Below, in pieces: positions 24,145 through 32,145 of a DNA stretch of 34,594 nucleotides. Location: the NCBI GenBank assembly GCA_029555415.1, contig JAKPSI010000034.1, positions 1-34,594 on the forward strand, written 5' to 3'. A program made the position numbers and the translations under genes. Numbering within the stretch: position 1 is the stretch's first letter; each line of letters begins with the position of its first letter. Below the pieces are notes generated by a model, which saw only the letters and a list, made by a program, of their open reading frames with translations, made no database searches and had not been told where the DNA came from. Source of the DNA: Bacteroidota bacterium. GTDB lineage: Bacteria; Bacteroidota; Bacteroidia; Chitinophagales; Chitinophagaceae.

Positions 24145-24615
24145 TCAGTTCAGCTTCCAGATCGTATAGTTGAGTATCCCCGCGAAGCTCACCCAGCTGA
24201 TATACGGTACCAGCAACCATGCGGCGGTGTTGCTGAGTTTAGAGAATTGAAAAATAGTAAGTATGATGAGCACCCACATCACGGCCAGTTCAGCGAAAGC
24301 CCAACCGGGTTGCTGCCATTTGAAGAAAATGAGCGACCAGAAAAAATTCAATATCAACTGCGCTGCGAATAAAAGGATCGCTGTACGCTGCGCCGCGTTC
24401 TGGTCCTGTTGTTTCCAGACCAGGAACAGCGCCACTCCCATCATGATATACAAGGTCGTCCACACCGGCCCGAATATCCAGTTCGGCGGATTCCACGATG
24501 GCTTCTGAATGGTCTGGTACCAGGAATCCAATCCTGTAACAGTAAAGAAAGCACTTGAAGAACCGATCACAAGCGGAATAGCGAGGGCGAGGATGAAGCG
24601 AAGGGAGTTGCTCAT
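24145..24615 (-). CDS. TspO/MBR family protein
   Basis: 156 residues, five membrane helices, Trp/aromatic-rich as in the translocator protein family that binds porphyrins and related molecules. SWNPPNWIFGPVWTTLYIMMG is the family signature. The other conserved WSLIFFKWQQPGWAFAEL and the C-terminal YISWVSFAGILNYTIWKLN segments are present. The frame is open to 24675, but ATG at 24615 (MSNSLRFILALAIPL) gives the normal family N-terminus. Confidence 0.93.
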   Translation of the reverse strand: MSNSLRFILALAIPLVIGSSSAFFTVTGLDSWYQTIQKPSWNPPNWIFGPVWTTLYIMMGVALFLVWKQQDQNAAQRTAILLFAAQLILNFFWSLIFFKWQQPGWAFAELAVMWVLIILTIFQFSKLSNTAAWLLVPYISWVSFAGILNYTIWKLN

Positions 24616-24674
24616 TGATAAATAACAATCGCTGATGAGTTTTTGTTCACTTGGGATGAATGATGAATGCTGCA

Positions 24675-24702
24675 AGCTATTAGCTATTAGCTGTTAGAGG
24701 AT
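24675..24702 (-). repeat. Period-7 array, AGCTATT word
   Basis: AGCT starts at 24675, 24682 and 24689 with AGAG at 24696, 7 nt apart, between the TspO start and the next repeat. The 326 nt at 24616-24941 contain this array and composite element copy 2 but no gene. Confidence 0.8.
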
Positions 24703-24748
24703 TCTAAATAACTATCCAGATAAATGCTTATTCGTTCGTTATAGGAGG

Positions 24749-24937
24749 AAGTTGCGGGTTGCGAGTTGCGAGCAGATCCTCAAAGTTTCATCTTTTGTCC
24801 CCTATCGACCTCGTTGCTGCGCCTCGCGCGGCCTGTGCCCTCAATCTGTTGTTGTGAGTCTGCATTTAAAATCTCTATCCCCTGTGTCTCCGTGGTTAAG
24901 ACTTCTTTGCGGTGCCGCGTCATTGCGTCGTTGCGTG
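24749..24937 (-). repeat. Composite repeat element copy 2, 3' of DUF3810 gene
   Basis: Same module order as 23939-24140: GTTGCGG/GTTGCGA period-7 words at 24751, 24758 and 24765, the GC-rich core at 24813-24837, a CTGTGTCTCC segment and period-8 GCGT at 24917, 24925 and 24933. It starts 5 nt from the DUF3810 stop codon. Confidence 0.82.
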
Positions 24938-24941
24938 AGTA

Positions 24942-26066
24942 TTACAGGGACTCAATACCGTACTTCTTGTAGTAAGCGATCAGCCAGGCCACCACTTCGT
25001 TATACGACTCCTTCCCGGCAGGCTGATTATTGGCGCGTAGGAAATGACCGTAGCCCCACATGATGATGGGTTCAATGGGATTGCGGTAACGGCTGTAGAA
25101 ATCACGGTACGCTTTATTATCTGCCACCACCTGCGGGTGCCTGTTCGCCTGAAAGGCTTTGAAGACCGATGCATCTTTGGTCGTGTCACGCCTCAGCACT
25201 TCCGTGATGGCATAGTTGTACATATCGAGATACATGGAATACCTGAACACCGGATCAGGATAATACTTGCAGGCCAGGTAACCGACGAAGTTGGCTTCAT
25301 TCTCCCGGGCATAGCCCAGCTGATGCGCCATTTCATGCGTGGTGACATAAGGCTCCAGGAATGCGGGGATGGTCGTGTTGACCTGCCCTTCACCTGAGAA
25401 AGGATTATAATATCCCTGAAAGCCGAGATAATTCCCGGCATAGCTGAACAGAGATGGTTTGACAGAACGCGGCGGATAATGCAGGAAGGGATAAACGGAA
25501 TCGGCCGCATCATAGGCCTGCACAGCGGCATCAAAGAGTTTTACTTTTCTGTTGACCCATTTTCGCTGGTCCCTGCCCGATAGTTCAGCATAACCATTCA
25601 TGCGTTGCTGTAATACACGGGTCAGCGTGTCCAGATCGGCCATTGAATACTTTTTCACATCGAGTCCTAATTGACCGGCGATCCCCCTGCGGTTATAGTT
25701 GAGTCCCCAGAAAAGATTGAAGAATACATAAACGAACAGGAAGAAAAAAATGATCTGCTGCAATCCCGCGGTGAAATAGGCCCGGGTGAATTGCTTCCGG
25801 AAAATGATCCGGAAGAACTGAAAGGTCTTGAACAGTATGATGAGAATGAGGAAGCCGTAGAAGAGGTCGCCCGCACTGAACGGGATCCATCCGAACAGCA
25901 AACGCTGGAACCTGGAAATGAAGGGATAAAGGCCGTAAGTGTAGTTCTTTTCCACCCAGTCGGGGTACCAGGAAACCCACTTAATCGCGATGGTCAGGAC
26001 GATTAGCAGGACCCAGTTCCAGCTCTTCATCAGCCTGCTGAACAACCTTGTAAGAAACTGCTGCAC
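24942..26066 (-). CDS. DUF3810 membrane protein with HExxH motif
   Basis: 374 residues. N-terminal membrane helices (about 18-35, 60-80 and 100-120) are followed by a large outer domain. That domain holds YVTTHEMAHQLGYARENEANFVGYLAC, a HExxH zinc motif with a downstream Glu, as in the DUF3810 family. A metallopeptidase role is an inference from this motif. The start used is GTG at 26066 (MQQFLTRLF); an ATG at 26030 (MKSWNWVLLI, 362 residues) with an AGCAGG just upstream is a real alternative. Confidence 0.9.
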   Translation of the reverse strand: MQQFLTRLFSRLMKSWNWVLLIVLTIAIKWVSWYPDWVEKNYTYGLYPFISRFQRLLFGWIPFSAGDLFYGFLILIILFKTFQFFRIIFRKQFTRAYFTAGLQQIIFFFLFVYVFFNLFWGLNYNRRGIAGQLGLDVKKYSMADLDTLTRVLQQRMNGYAELSGRDQRKWVNRKVKLFDAAVQAYDAADSVYPFLHYPPRSVKPSLFSYAGNYLGFQGYYNPFSGEGQVNTTIPAFLEPYVTTHEMAHQLGYARENEANFVGYLACKYYPDPVFRYSMYLDMYNYAITEVLRRDTTKDASVFKAFQANRHPQVVADNKAYRDFYSRYRNPIEPIIMWGYGHFLRANNQPAGKESYNEVVAWLIAYYKKYGIESL

Positions 26067-26164
26067 GGTCGGAATTTTTAAAATGGTTCAGGATCAGGCA
26101 GTTACTGCCCGGGGTGATTGCGAAAATAATCTAAATCCCGTCTCAATTTATCGCTAATTTGTCC

Positions 26165-26172
26165 TACCTTTG
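26165..26172 (+). promoter_or_regulatory. -7 box TACCTTTG, DUF177-rpmF genes
   Basis: TACCTTTGCCTCCC here is identical to the rplU promoter region at 6769. No clear TTG -33 element was seen. The ATG at 26205 is 32 nt downstream. Confidence 0.75.
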
Positions 26173-26204
26173 CCTCCCGATTTTTTCGGTTAAAAAGTTG
26201 AGCC

Positions 26205-26753
26205 ATGAGCCATCGCCGGGAGTTTGAGATCGCGTATGTGGGATTGAAACCCGGGCTCCATGTCTACAACTATGACATCACCGATAAGTTCTTTGACGCA
26301 TTCCAGCAGCAGGATTTCCGCAACTGTGATGCCCATATCAAACTGACGCTCGAGAAGAAGAGCAGTTTCATGTTACTGAAGTTTGAAGTGGGTGGCAGTC
26401 TGCAGGTGACCTGCGACCGATGCAACAATCCGCTTCCTTTCGATCTGTGGGACGAGTTCAATATCACCGTCAAACTGACCGAGGAACCGGAACTGATGAA
26501 TGAACAGGAAGAAGATCCCGATGTGTATTACATCGGAAAAGGCGACAGCCACGTGGATGTAGCCAACTGGATCTACGAGTTCATCAACCTGAGCATCCCG
26601 ATGCAGAAGGTCTGTGCTTTTGAGAAAATGGACGGACCGCATTGTAACAAGACCGCGCTGGATGTACTGAAGAAACTGGAGACCGGACCGGAAGGGAAGA
26701 CCGAAGGGAACCCCATCTGGAAAGGGCTTGAGAAGTTCAAAGACCTGGAATAA
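26205..26753 (+). CDS. DUF177 (YceD) family protein
   Basis: 182 residues, a metal-binding-like protein linked to ribosome large-subunit biogenesis and found beside rpmF in many bacteria. The CDRCNNPLPFDL pair of cysteines and a second pair (VCAFEKMDGPHCN) match the DUF177 pattern, though the second is spaced unusually. Located upstream of rpmF and plsX in the usual order. A long period-7 array separates it from rpmF. Confidence 0.9.
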   Translation: MSHRREFEIAYVGLKPGLHVYNYDITDKFFDAFQQQDFRNCDAHIKLTLEKKSSFMLLKFEVGGSLQVTCDRCNNPLPFDLWDEFNITVKLTEEPELMNEQEEDPDVYYIGKGDSHVDVANWIYEFINLSIPMQKVCAFEKMDGPHCNKTALDVLKKLETGPEGKTEGNPIWKGLEKFKDLE

Positions 26754-26756
26754 GAC

Positions 26757-26816
26757 AGGTAAGAGGTGAAAGGTTAGAGGTAACAGGTAAGAGGTAAGAG
26801 GTAAAAGGTAATAAGT
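26757..26816 (+). repeat. Period-7 array, AGGTAAN word, nine units
   Basis: AGGT starts at 26757, 26764, 26771, 26778, 26785, 26792, 26799 and 26806, with AAGT at 26813. The phase is exact and the array begins 4 nt after the DUF177 stop, inside the DUF177-rpmF spacer. Confidence 0.93.
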
Positions 26817-26865
26817 ATTTAGACAGATAGTTTTTAGAATTAATTGACATTATAATCCCAGAGAT

Positions 26866-27057
26866 ATGCCAAATCCGAAACGCAGACACAGTCAGCAAAG
26901 AAGCGCAAAGCGCAGGACGCACTACAAAGCAACTGCCACTACATTAAGTACCGACAGCACTACAGGAGAACTCCATGTTCGCCACCGTGCACACGTAAGT
27001 GAAGGCAAACTGATGTACAAAGGAAAAGTTGTTGCTGAGAAATCTCCTGTAAAGTAA
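26866..27057 (+). CDS. rpmF: 50S ribosomal protein L32
   Basis: 63-residue L32. The N-terminal MPNPKRRHSQQRSAKRRTHYKA is the family signature. The zinc-binding cysteines found in many L32 are absent (no Cys at all), the C-minus type that does not need zinc. A promoter was not found right upstream; it probably shares the DUF177 transcript across the repeat array. Confidence 0.95.
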   Translation: MPNPKRRHSQQRSAKRRTHYKATATTLSTDSTTGELHVRHRAHVSEGKLMYKGKVVAEKSPVK

Positions 27058-27081
27058 GCGGGACTTCTACCTCATTTACCG

Positions 27082-27127
27082 AATTCCAAATTCCCCTGAC
27101 AGATATGTCGTAAAGGAGTTTGGAATT
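27082..27127 (+). terminator. Hairpin between rpmF and plsX, possible attenuator
   Basis: AATTCCAAA (27082-27090) pairs perfectly with TTTGGAATT (27119-27127); inner TTCCCCT and AGGAG extend the stem partly. Only a weak T-rich stretch (TGTTATTTT) follows, so it may reduce rather than stop reading into plsX. Confidence 0.5.
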
Positions 27128-27166
27128 TGTTATTTTACTCCTGTAACCGGTCTGAATCCGAAAAAC

Positions 27167-28108
27167 ATGACGATAGGTATTGACATGATGGGTGGTGACT
27201 ATGCCCCGCTGGAAGCAGTGAAGGGTGTAGCGCAGTATTTATCAGCAGATACCGGTAACACACATCTCGTCCTGATCGGTGACGCGCCGGAGATCGAAAA
27301 GCTGGTCGCGGAACATCAGGTTCCCGCTGACCGGATCACGATCGTACATGCTTCTGAAGTCATCGGCATGCATGAGCATCCGACCAAAGCACTCCGCGAA
27401 AAACAGAATTCTTCCATCGCTATCGGATTCGGTCTGCTGGCCAAAGGCAAGACCGATGCCATCATCAGTGCCGGCAATACCGGTGCCATGCTGGTCGGCG
27501 CGCTGTTCAGCATCAAAGCGCTGGAAGGTGTACTGCGTCCGACCATTTCCACCATCATCCCCAAATCAAATGGCAGTACAGGGCTGTTGCTGGATGTGGG
27601 ACTGAACGCGGATTGCAAGCCCGAGCAACTGAATCAGTTCGCGGTCATGGGTTCGGTATATGCCAAACTCATTCTGGGTATTGAGAATCCCCGCGTAGGT
27701 CTCATCAACGTGGGCGAAGAAGAAGGCAAAGGCAATCTGCTCGCACAAGCCACCTATCCCCTGCTGAAAGAGAACAAGCATATACACTTCATCGGCAATA
27801 TCGAAGGCCGTGATGTATTGGAAGACAAAGCCGATGTGATGGTCTGCGAAGGTTTCACAGGTAACATCATCCTGAAGATGGCGGAATCACTGTATGAGAT
27901 CGCCAGCAAACAAAAGATCCGGAACGAATACTTTGACCGTTTCAATTTCGAGATCTACGGCGGCACACCTGTTCTGGGTGTGGCCAAACCCGTTATCATC
28001 GGCCATGGCATTTCCCATGCAAAAGCATTCAGGAATATGATCGCTCTGGCCCAGCTGATGCTGGAAAAGGATGTGATGTCCAGCATGAAAGATGAACTCA
28101 TTTCCTGA
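27167..28108 (+). CDS. plsX: Phosphate acyltransferase PlsX
   Basis: 313 residues. PlsX makes acyl-phosphate from acyl-ACP for the first step of phospholipid synthesis. Family features: MTIGIDMMGGDYAPLEAVKG at the N-terminus, ISAGNTGAMLVGALF, RPTISTIIPK, LINVGEEEGKG and CEGFTGNIILKMAES. Full length. Genes for L32 and PlsX are neighbours in many bacteria. Confidence 0.97.
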   Translation: MTIGIDMMGGDYAPLEAVKGVAQYLSADTGNTHLVLIGDAPEIEKLVAEHQVPADRITIVHASEVIGMHEHPTKALREKQNSSIAIGFGLLAKGKTDAIISAGNTGAMLVGALFSIKALEGVLRPTISTIIPKSNGSTGLLLDVGLNADCKPEQLNQFAVMGSVYAKLILGIENPRVGLINVGEEEGKGNLLAQATYPLLKENKHIHFIGNIEGRDVLEDKADVMVCEGFTGNIILKMAESLYEIASKQKIRNEYFDRFNFEIYGGTPVLGVAKPVIIGHGISHAKAFRNMIALAQLMLEKDVMSSMKDELIS

Positions 28109-28175
28109 TACCCTGCTGCGGGTATAGACACCAGAACTGATTTCTTTACTTTTAGTCCGTTAACCAAACTTCTCC

Positions 28176-29252
28176 ATGAAAGTAATTTTCGGTTCATACC
28201 TGCTTCTGCTCACCTTTCTGGCAGGCGCCCAGCCCCCCGGAGGAAATGGACCGGCACAGCGTTATCGCGCAGCTGAGACCACTATCATTTATCAGCTCGG
28301 CGATCGCAAACTCCCCATCATCATTTCCCGTTATGGCAATGCATCAGGGATCGTGATGATCAACCTGCACGACAATGAGGTCACTTCCGTAAAGGCTGCA
28401 AAAGCCTGGCTGGAAGAGCATGGCGGAACAATGATCAAATTCCAGAACAACAATCAGCGCACCATCCGGTTCCATTTCAGAGGGCAACGTTATGAATTCG
28501 ATCCGAACCGCATTTTTTCCAGAGAAGGGATCATGGCAAGTCTGCGTGAGCAGGGCCGGATCACGGAACCTGCGGTGCAAGAAGTGGAGAAATTCGCGGA
28601 AAGGCTGCTGATGCTGTTACCTGAGCATTATTCCTGGCTCATTGCCCTGCATAATAATACGGAAGGGATGTTCTCTGTTACCAGTTATTTACCCGGACAT
28701 GAACGGGAACAGGATGCAAGGATGGTGACAGCTCAACCCGGACAGGACGAGGACGATATTTTTCTGACCACGGATAGTTTATTGTACAGTCAGCTGGCCG
28801 AGCAGGGATTCAACAGTATCTGGCAACATAATGAAAGAGTGAAAAAGGATGGATCACTGAGTGTGTATTGCGGACAACGTGGCATCCGCTATCTGAATTG
28901 CGAAACACAGCATGGCAAAACTTCGCAATATCTGCAGATGATCAGTGTGGCCGGCACGTATATGCTGGGTGGTATTCCGGGTGCGTTCACGTATGCATAC
29001 CGGCTTACATCAGACAGCAGCAGCCTGGAAAAAGGAGCACCGCTTTGGTTCGGTGATAAACAAACGGGAATGGTACTTTCAGTATCGGGTGCGAATGGAA
29101 AGCTTGCCATCAAACACAATTTTCCGCTCTACTCTAATATGGACCTCTTCTATTTCAATGCGGAAAAAAGGCTGGAAATAAGGATCGACCCTACCCGGGA
29201 AAGCCTGCCGCTGGAGTCTGGCAGCAAGACCCTTAGTATCACGGTACGCTGA
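28176..29252 (+). CDS. Secreted M14-like zinc peptidase fold protein
   Basis: 358 residues with a signal peptide (MKVIFGSYLLLLTFLAGAQP). I see the order of residues typical of M14 carboxypeptidases: the HxxE zinc motif as H65-DN-E68 (INLHDNEVTS), N111-R112 in FDPNRIF, third zinc ligand H159 (ALHNNTEG) and candidate catalytic E243 (NCETQHG). The spacing is close to the family. It could act on peptides or on peptidoglycan stems. It has no neighbouring partner gene, and the assignment rests on motif order only. Confidence 0.75.
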   Translation: MKVIFGSYLLLLTFLAGAQPPGGNGPAQRYRAAETTIIYQLGDRKLPIIISRYGNASGIVMINLHDNEVTSVKAAKAWLEEHGGTMIKFQNNNQRTIRFHFRGQRYEFDPNRIFSREGIMASLREQGRITEPAVQEVEKFAERLLMLLPEHYSWLIALHNNTEGMFSVTSYLPGHEREQDARMVTAQPGQDEDDIFLTTDSLLYSQLAEQGFNSIWQHNERVKKDGSLSVYCGQRGIRYLNCETQHGKTSQYLQMISVAGTYMLGGIPGAFTYAYRLTSDSSSLEKGAPLWFGDKQTGMVLSVSGANGKLAIKHNFPLYSNMDLFYFNAEKRLEIRIDPTRESLPLESGSKTLSITVR

Positions 29253-29310
29253 ACAGCGGCAAGTGGTTCAAAAACAATGAAAAAACTGTGAATAATTGGG
29301 CGAAAAAGTT

Positions 29311-29341
29311 TTGGTACAAAAGCCTGATGCCCGTATTTTTG
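29311..29341 (+). promoter_or_regulatory. tRNA-Lys promoter, TTG - 20 nt - TATTTTTG
   Basis: TTG at 29311-29313 and TATTTTTG at 29334-29341 give the standard Bacteroidetes spacing. It is followed by GCACTCCC. Confidence 0.8.
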
Positions 29342-29364
29342 CACTCCCAAAACAAAACGGGTGA

Positions 29365-29440
29365 GATCTCGTAGCTCAGTTGGTAGAGCACAACACTTTT
29401 AATGTTGGGGCCCTGGGTTCGAGTCCCAGCGGGATCACCA
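29365..29440 (+). tRNA. tRNA-Lys (anticodon TTT)
   Basis: Acceptor GATCTCG pairs with CGGGATC (one G-U), discriminator A, CCA encoded at 29438-29440. Anticodon loop CTTTTAA lies between CAACA and TGTTG. T arm CTGGGTTCGAGTCCCAG. Confidence 0.97.
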
Positions 29441-29451
29441 AAAGACCGAAG

Positions 29452-29477
29452 CCCTCCGTAACCACGGAGGGTTTTTT
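29452..29477 (+). terminator. Rho-independent terminator after tRNA-Lys
   Basis: CCCTCCGT - AACC - ACGGAGGG followed by TTTTTT, an 8-bp perfect stem. Confidence 0.93.
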
Positions 29478-29497
29478 GTTTGTATCAACTGCCCGGA

Positions 29498-31942
29498 TCA
29501 ATTCCCGTTTCCGGCCCGGTTGATCTCGTCAGTGGCGCCGCCCTCTGAACGGTTCACTGGTTTCATGGCTTTACCGAATCGCCAGCTGAAACTCAGCCGG
29601 ACCACTCTCGAATCCCATTTGATCCGGAAAGGTTCATGCGCGTTCTGGAAGGTGGAATAGCCGGAGTAGTTCTGGAACCAGGTGAGATCGCGAATACTCA
29701 GTTTCAGGGTCCCCTTCTTCTTCATGATCTGTTTGGAAACACCGGCATTCAGTTCGCCCTGTGGCTTCAGCCATTCCTGCAGATCGATCTGTCCTTTGGT
29801 CTGGTAGTATCCGCTCAATTCAAACCCCCAGCCTTTTTTCAACTGGAACTGGTTATTCAGACTCACATTCAGTTGCCCGATCCTGGCTTCGAATGGTGCC
29901 CAAACCACCCCTTTGATGATCTTATAATTATATACCGCTACCGCCGTGAGATTCCACCAGGGCTGAATCGCGGACTGGAAAGTTTCCGTGATACCGATAC
30001 TCTGAAAAGATCCGACATTACCCCGGGTATAAATGATGACGTTCTTATTGACATTACTGCTACTGGAATCGATAATGAAGATCTGTGAAAAATAATCCCG
30101 CAGATAGCTATAGGATACTTCCGTGGTCAGCATTTGTTTATAAGTATGCGCCAATGCGAAGTTCCAGGTGTACTGTGGCTTGATGAATGGATTGCCTGCT
30201 TCAAAAGTGTATTTGTTCAGGGTGACCAGGAACGGATTCAGGAACTGGAACGGCGGCCTGTCTATCCGCTCACCTGTGCGGAATGTGAACATGTTATTAC
30301 TGTCGGCCTGATAAGAAACAAAAGCCGTTGGGAAAACACTTCCATAGTTGCGCTTGAAAGAGGAATCCTTCACTACACTATTGCCCAATTGATGGGCTTT
30401 GTAGGAGGTCAGTTCATAACGCAATCCGGCCTGCCAGTGCCATTTCCCTTTCTCCGCGTCAATACTGCCATACGCCGCACTGATCCTTTCATCATACAGG
30501 AAATGATTGCTGCGTCCGGGATCCGGCTGCCAGGGACCGTTGTTATCACTGAAATAATACGCAGCGAGATTATCAGTTTTATTGATCGCCGTCTTCAAAC
30601 CGGTCTCCAGCATGAAACCTTTGAAACGCCTTGAATAGTCCGCTTTCGCAGTAAGGATACTGAGGTCAGAAGGGGTGTTCCCTTTCGTTGCCGCGATCGT
30701 ACTGCCCGGCGCTTCCAGCTGGGTCTGGTAATTCTGATCACCGTCGATCCTGAACTTCACGAGATCGATATCCGTGGTCAGCTCGCTTCCGGTACCGAGC
30801 ACGAACTTTCCATTCACATTCACCCCTCCTCTTTTGAAATTCCGGTTGTTACCGCCCCAGGTATTGATGGTCGAGTCGATATGATGATCCGGATCCATCC
30901 AGTTGATCGCACTGTAACTGCTCGATTCCCGGTCGAAGAGACCACCGGTAAAAACAACACCCAATGTTGTGTTCTTATTCAGGAAAAGATCGAAGCCGGT
31001 CTTGAGATTATTCCCGAACGGCCTGTTCTTCGTAAAATTGGGTTGCTCCAGCAACACAGAATCCTGGTTGTTCGTGTTGAAATATTTCCGCAGGGTGTAC
31101 ATGTCCATTTTTTCATTTCCCGCGCGGTTGCCATAGTTCAGGAACCAGTTCGTTTTACCATTCCGGTAATTCAGATTGAGGGAATTGCCTGTTTTTGTAT
31201 AGATCCCCTGCCCGATGCTCAGATTCAGAGAGCCGTTGAAACCCTTCTGCCGGCTGGCCTTTGTTTTAATGTTGATGATCCCCGCATTTCCTGCCGCATC
31301 ATATTTCGCGCCCGGATTCTCGATCAGTTCCACTACGTCAACCTGTGAGGCACTCATGCCCGAAAGATAAGCTTGCAGGTCCGCCCCGCTTAACTGAGTG
31401 GGTTTGCCATCGATCAGTACCATGACTGATGGTTTCCCCTTCATGATAATGGAACCGTCTTTTGAAACGGTGATGCCGGGCGATCTTTCCAGTACATCCA
31501 TCACCGTTGCGCCGGCATTCGATATGGTAGCATCAGGGTTGATCACTGTTTTATCAGGCAGGAACTGGACCGGTGGCTTTTTGGCGACCACGGTAACATC
31601 TTTCAGGAGTTCGCTGCTGGCATGCAGACGGATGACGATACTGATCATTGAATCTTTTGCAAGTCTGATCATGGAGCTGTATCCGGTCACGTATCCGGCC
31701 CTGCTTGCCCGGATCAGGTAGGTACCTGCGCTCAGGCCCGAAAATTGAAAAAAGCCCGAGCCGGAGGCCATACCGGAAAGCAGGATCACTGAATCACGGT
31801 CCATTAAAGTGACAGAAGCCCCCCCGAGCGGATCTTTTCGTTCACTCTCGACCGTTGCCCGTATGACCCCATTATCCCTTTGCTGTGCGAACAGGCAGGA
31901 ACATATCAGCATTAAAAAAACAGGCAGAATAATTTTACGCAT
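29498..31942 (-). CDS. TonB-dependent-receptor-like outer-membrane beta-barrel protein
   Basis: 814 residues. A signal peptide (MRKIILPVFLMLICSCLFAQ) is followed by a carboxypeptidase-regulatory-like beta-sandwich (about 25-110, GVIRATVESERKDPLGGASV) and a plug domain (about 120-225, with VLERSPGITV, MVLIDGKPTQLSG and IENPGAKYDAAGNAGIINIKT). The rest is the beta-barrel, alternating aromatic strands, ending in VVRLSFSWRFGK, close to the C terminus. It belongs to the Bacteroidetes outer-membrane beta-barrel receptor group; the substrate is unknown. No SusD-like partner or glycan genes are adjacent, so it is not a standard polysaccharide utilisation locus. Confidence 0.92.
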   Translation of the reverse strand: MRKIILPVFLMLICSCLFAQQRDNGVIRATVESERKDPLGGASVTLMDRDSVILLSGMASGSGFFQFSGLSAGTYLIRASRAGYVTGYSSMIRLAKDSMISIVIRLHASSELLKDVTVVAKKPPVQFLPDKTVINPDATISNAGATVMDVLERSPGITVSKDGSIIMKGKPSVMVLIDGKPTQLSGADLQAYLSGMSASQVDVVELIENPGAKYDAAGNAGIINIKTKASRQKGFNGSLNLSIGQGIYTKTGNSLNLNYRNGKTNWFLNYGNRAGNEKMDMYTLRKYFNTNNQDSVLLEQPNFTKNRPFGNNLKTGFDLFLNKNTTLGVVFTGGLFDRESSSYSAINWMDPDHHIDSTINTWGGNNRNFKRGGVNVNGKFVLGTGSELTTDIDLVKFRIDGDQNYQTQLEAPGSTIAATKGNTPSDLSILTAKADYSRRFKGFMLETGLKTAINKTDNLAAYYFSDNNGPWQPDPGRSNHFLYDERISAAYGSIDAEKGKWHWQAGLRYELTSYKAHQLGNSVVKDSSFKRNYGSVFPTAFVSYQADSNNMFTFRTGERIDRPPFQFLNPFLVTLNKYTFEAGNPFIKPQYTWNFALAHTYKQMLTTEVSYSYLRDYFSQIFIIDSSSSNVNKNVIIYTRGNVGSFQSIGITETFQSAIQPWWNLTAVAVYNYKIIKGVVWAPFEARIGQLNVSLNNQFQLKKGWGFELSGYYQTKGQIDLQEWLKPQGELNAGVSKQIMKKKGTLKLSIRDLTWFQNYSGYSTFQNAHEPFRIKWDSRVVRLSFSWRFGKAMKPVNRSEGGATDEINRAGNGN

Positions 31943-32062
31943 AAGCTTTCCGTAGTTTACGAATCTATCCCGGATATTTCAGAAACGAAAGGTCTTTTAT
32001 TCCAGTGGTAAATAAATCAGATGAATTTCCGGGCCGTACCGGAAAACATGGATCGGGCTGCT

Positions 32063-32095
32063 GACTACCGACTAAGGACTTTGAACTAAAGACTG
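32063..32095. repeat. Period-7 array, NTAGTCN word on minus strand
   Basis: GACT (plus strand) starts at 32063, 32070, 32077, 32084 (AACT) and 32091, 7 nt apart. It lies between the divergent receptor and SDR genes, unlike the arrays that follow stop codons. Confidence 0.85.
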
Positions 32096-32118
32096 TTTTC
32101 AGGTTGGCGATTTTAAAG

Positions 32119-32126
32119 TAGGTTTG
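32119..32126 (+). promoter_or_regulatory. -7 box TAGGTTTG, SDR gene
   Basis: Exact TAnnTTTG match 19 nt before the ATG at 32146. Confidence 0.55.
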
Positions 32127-32145
32127 CGTACATAAGACGAGCATC

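Noticed and set aside
26757-26816. Possible CRISPR array
   Set aside because: The units are 7 nt with no spacers and no cas genes are near.
29498-31942. SusC of a polysaccharide utilisation locus
   Set aside because: No SusD-like gene or glycan-degrading genes are adjacent; the protein is shorter than SusC and of the beta-barrel receptor type.
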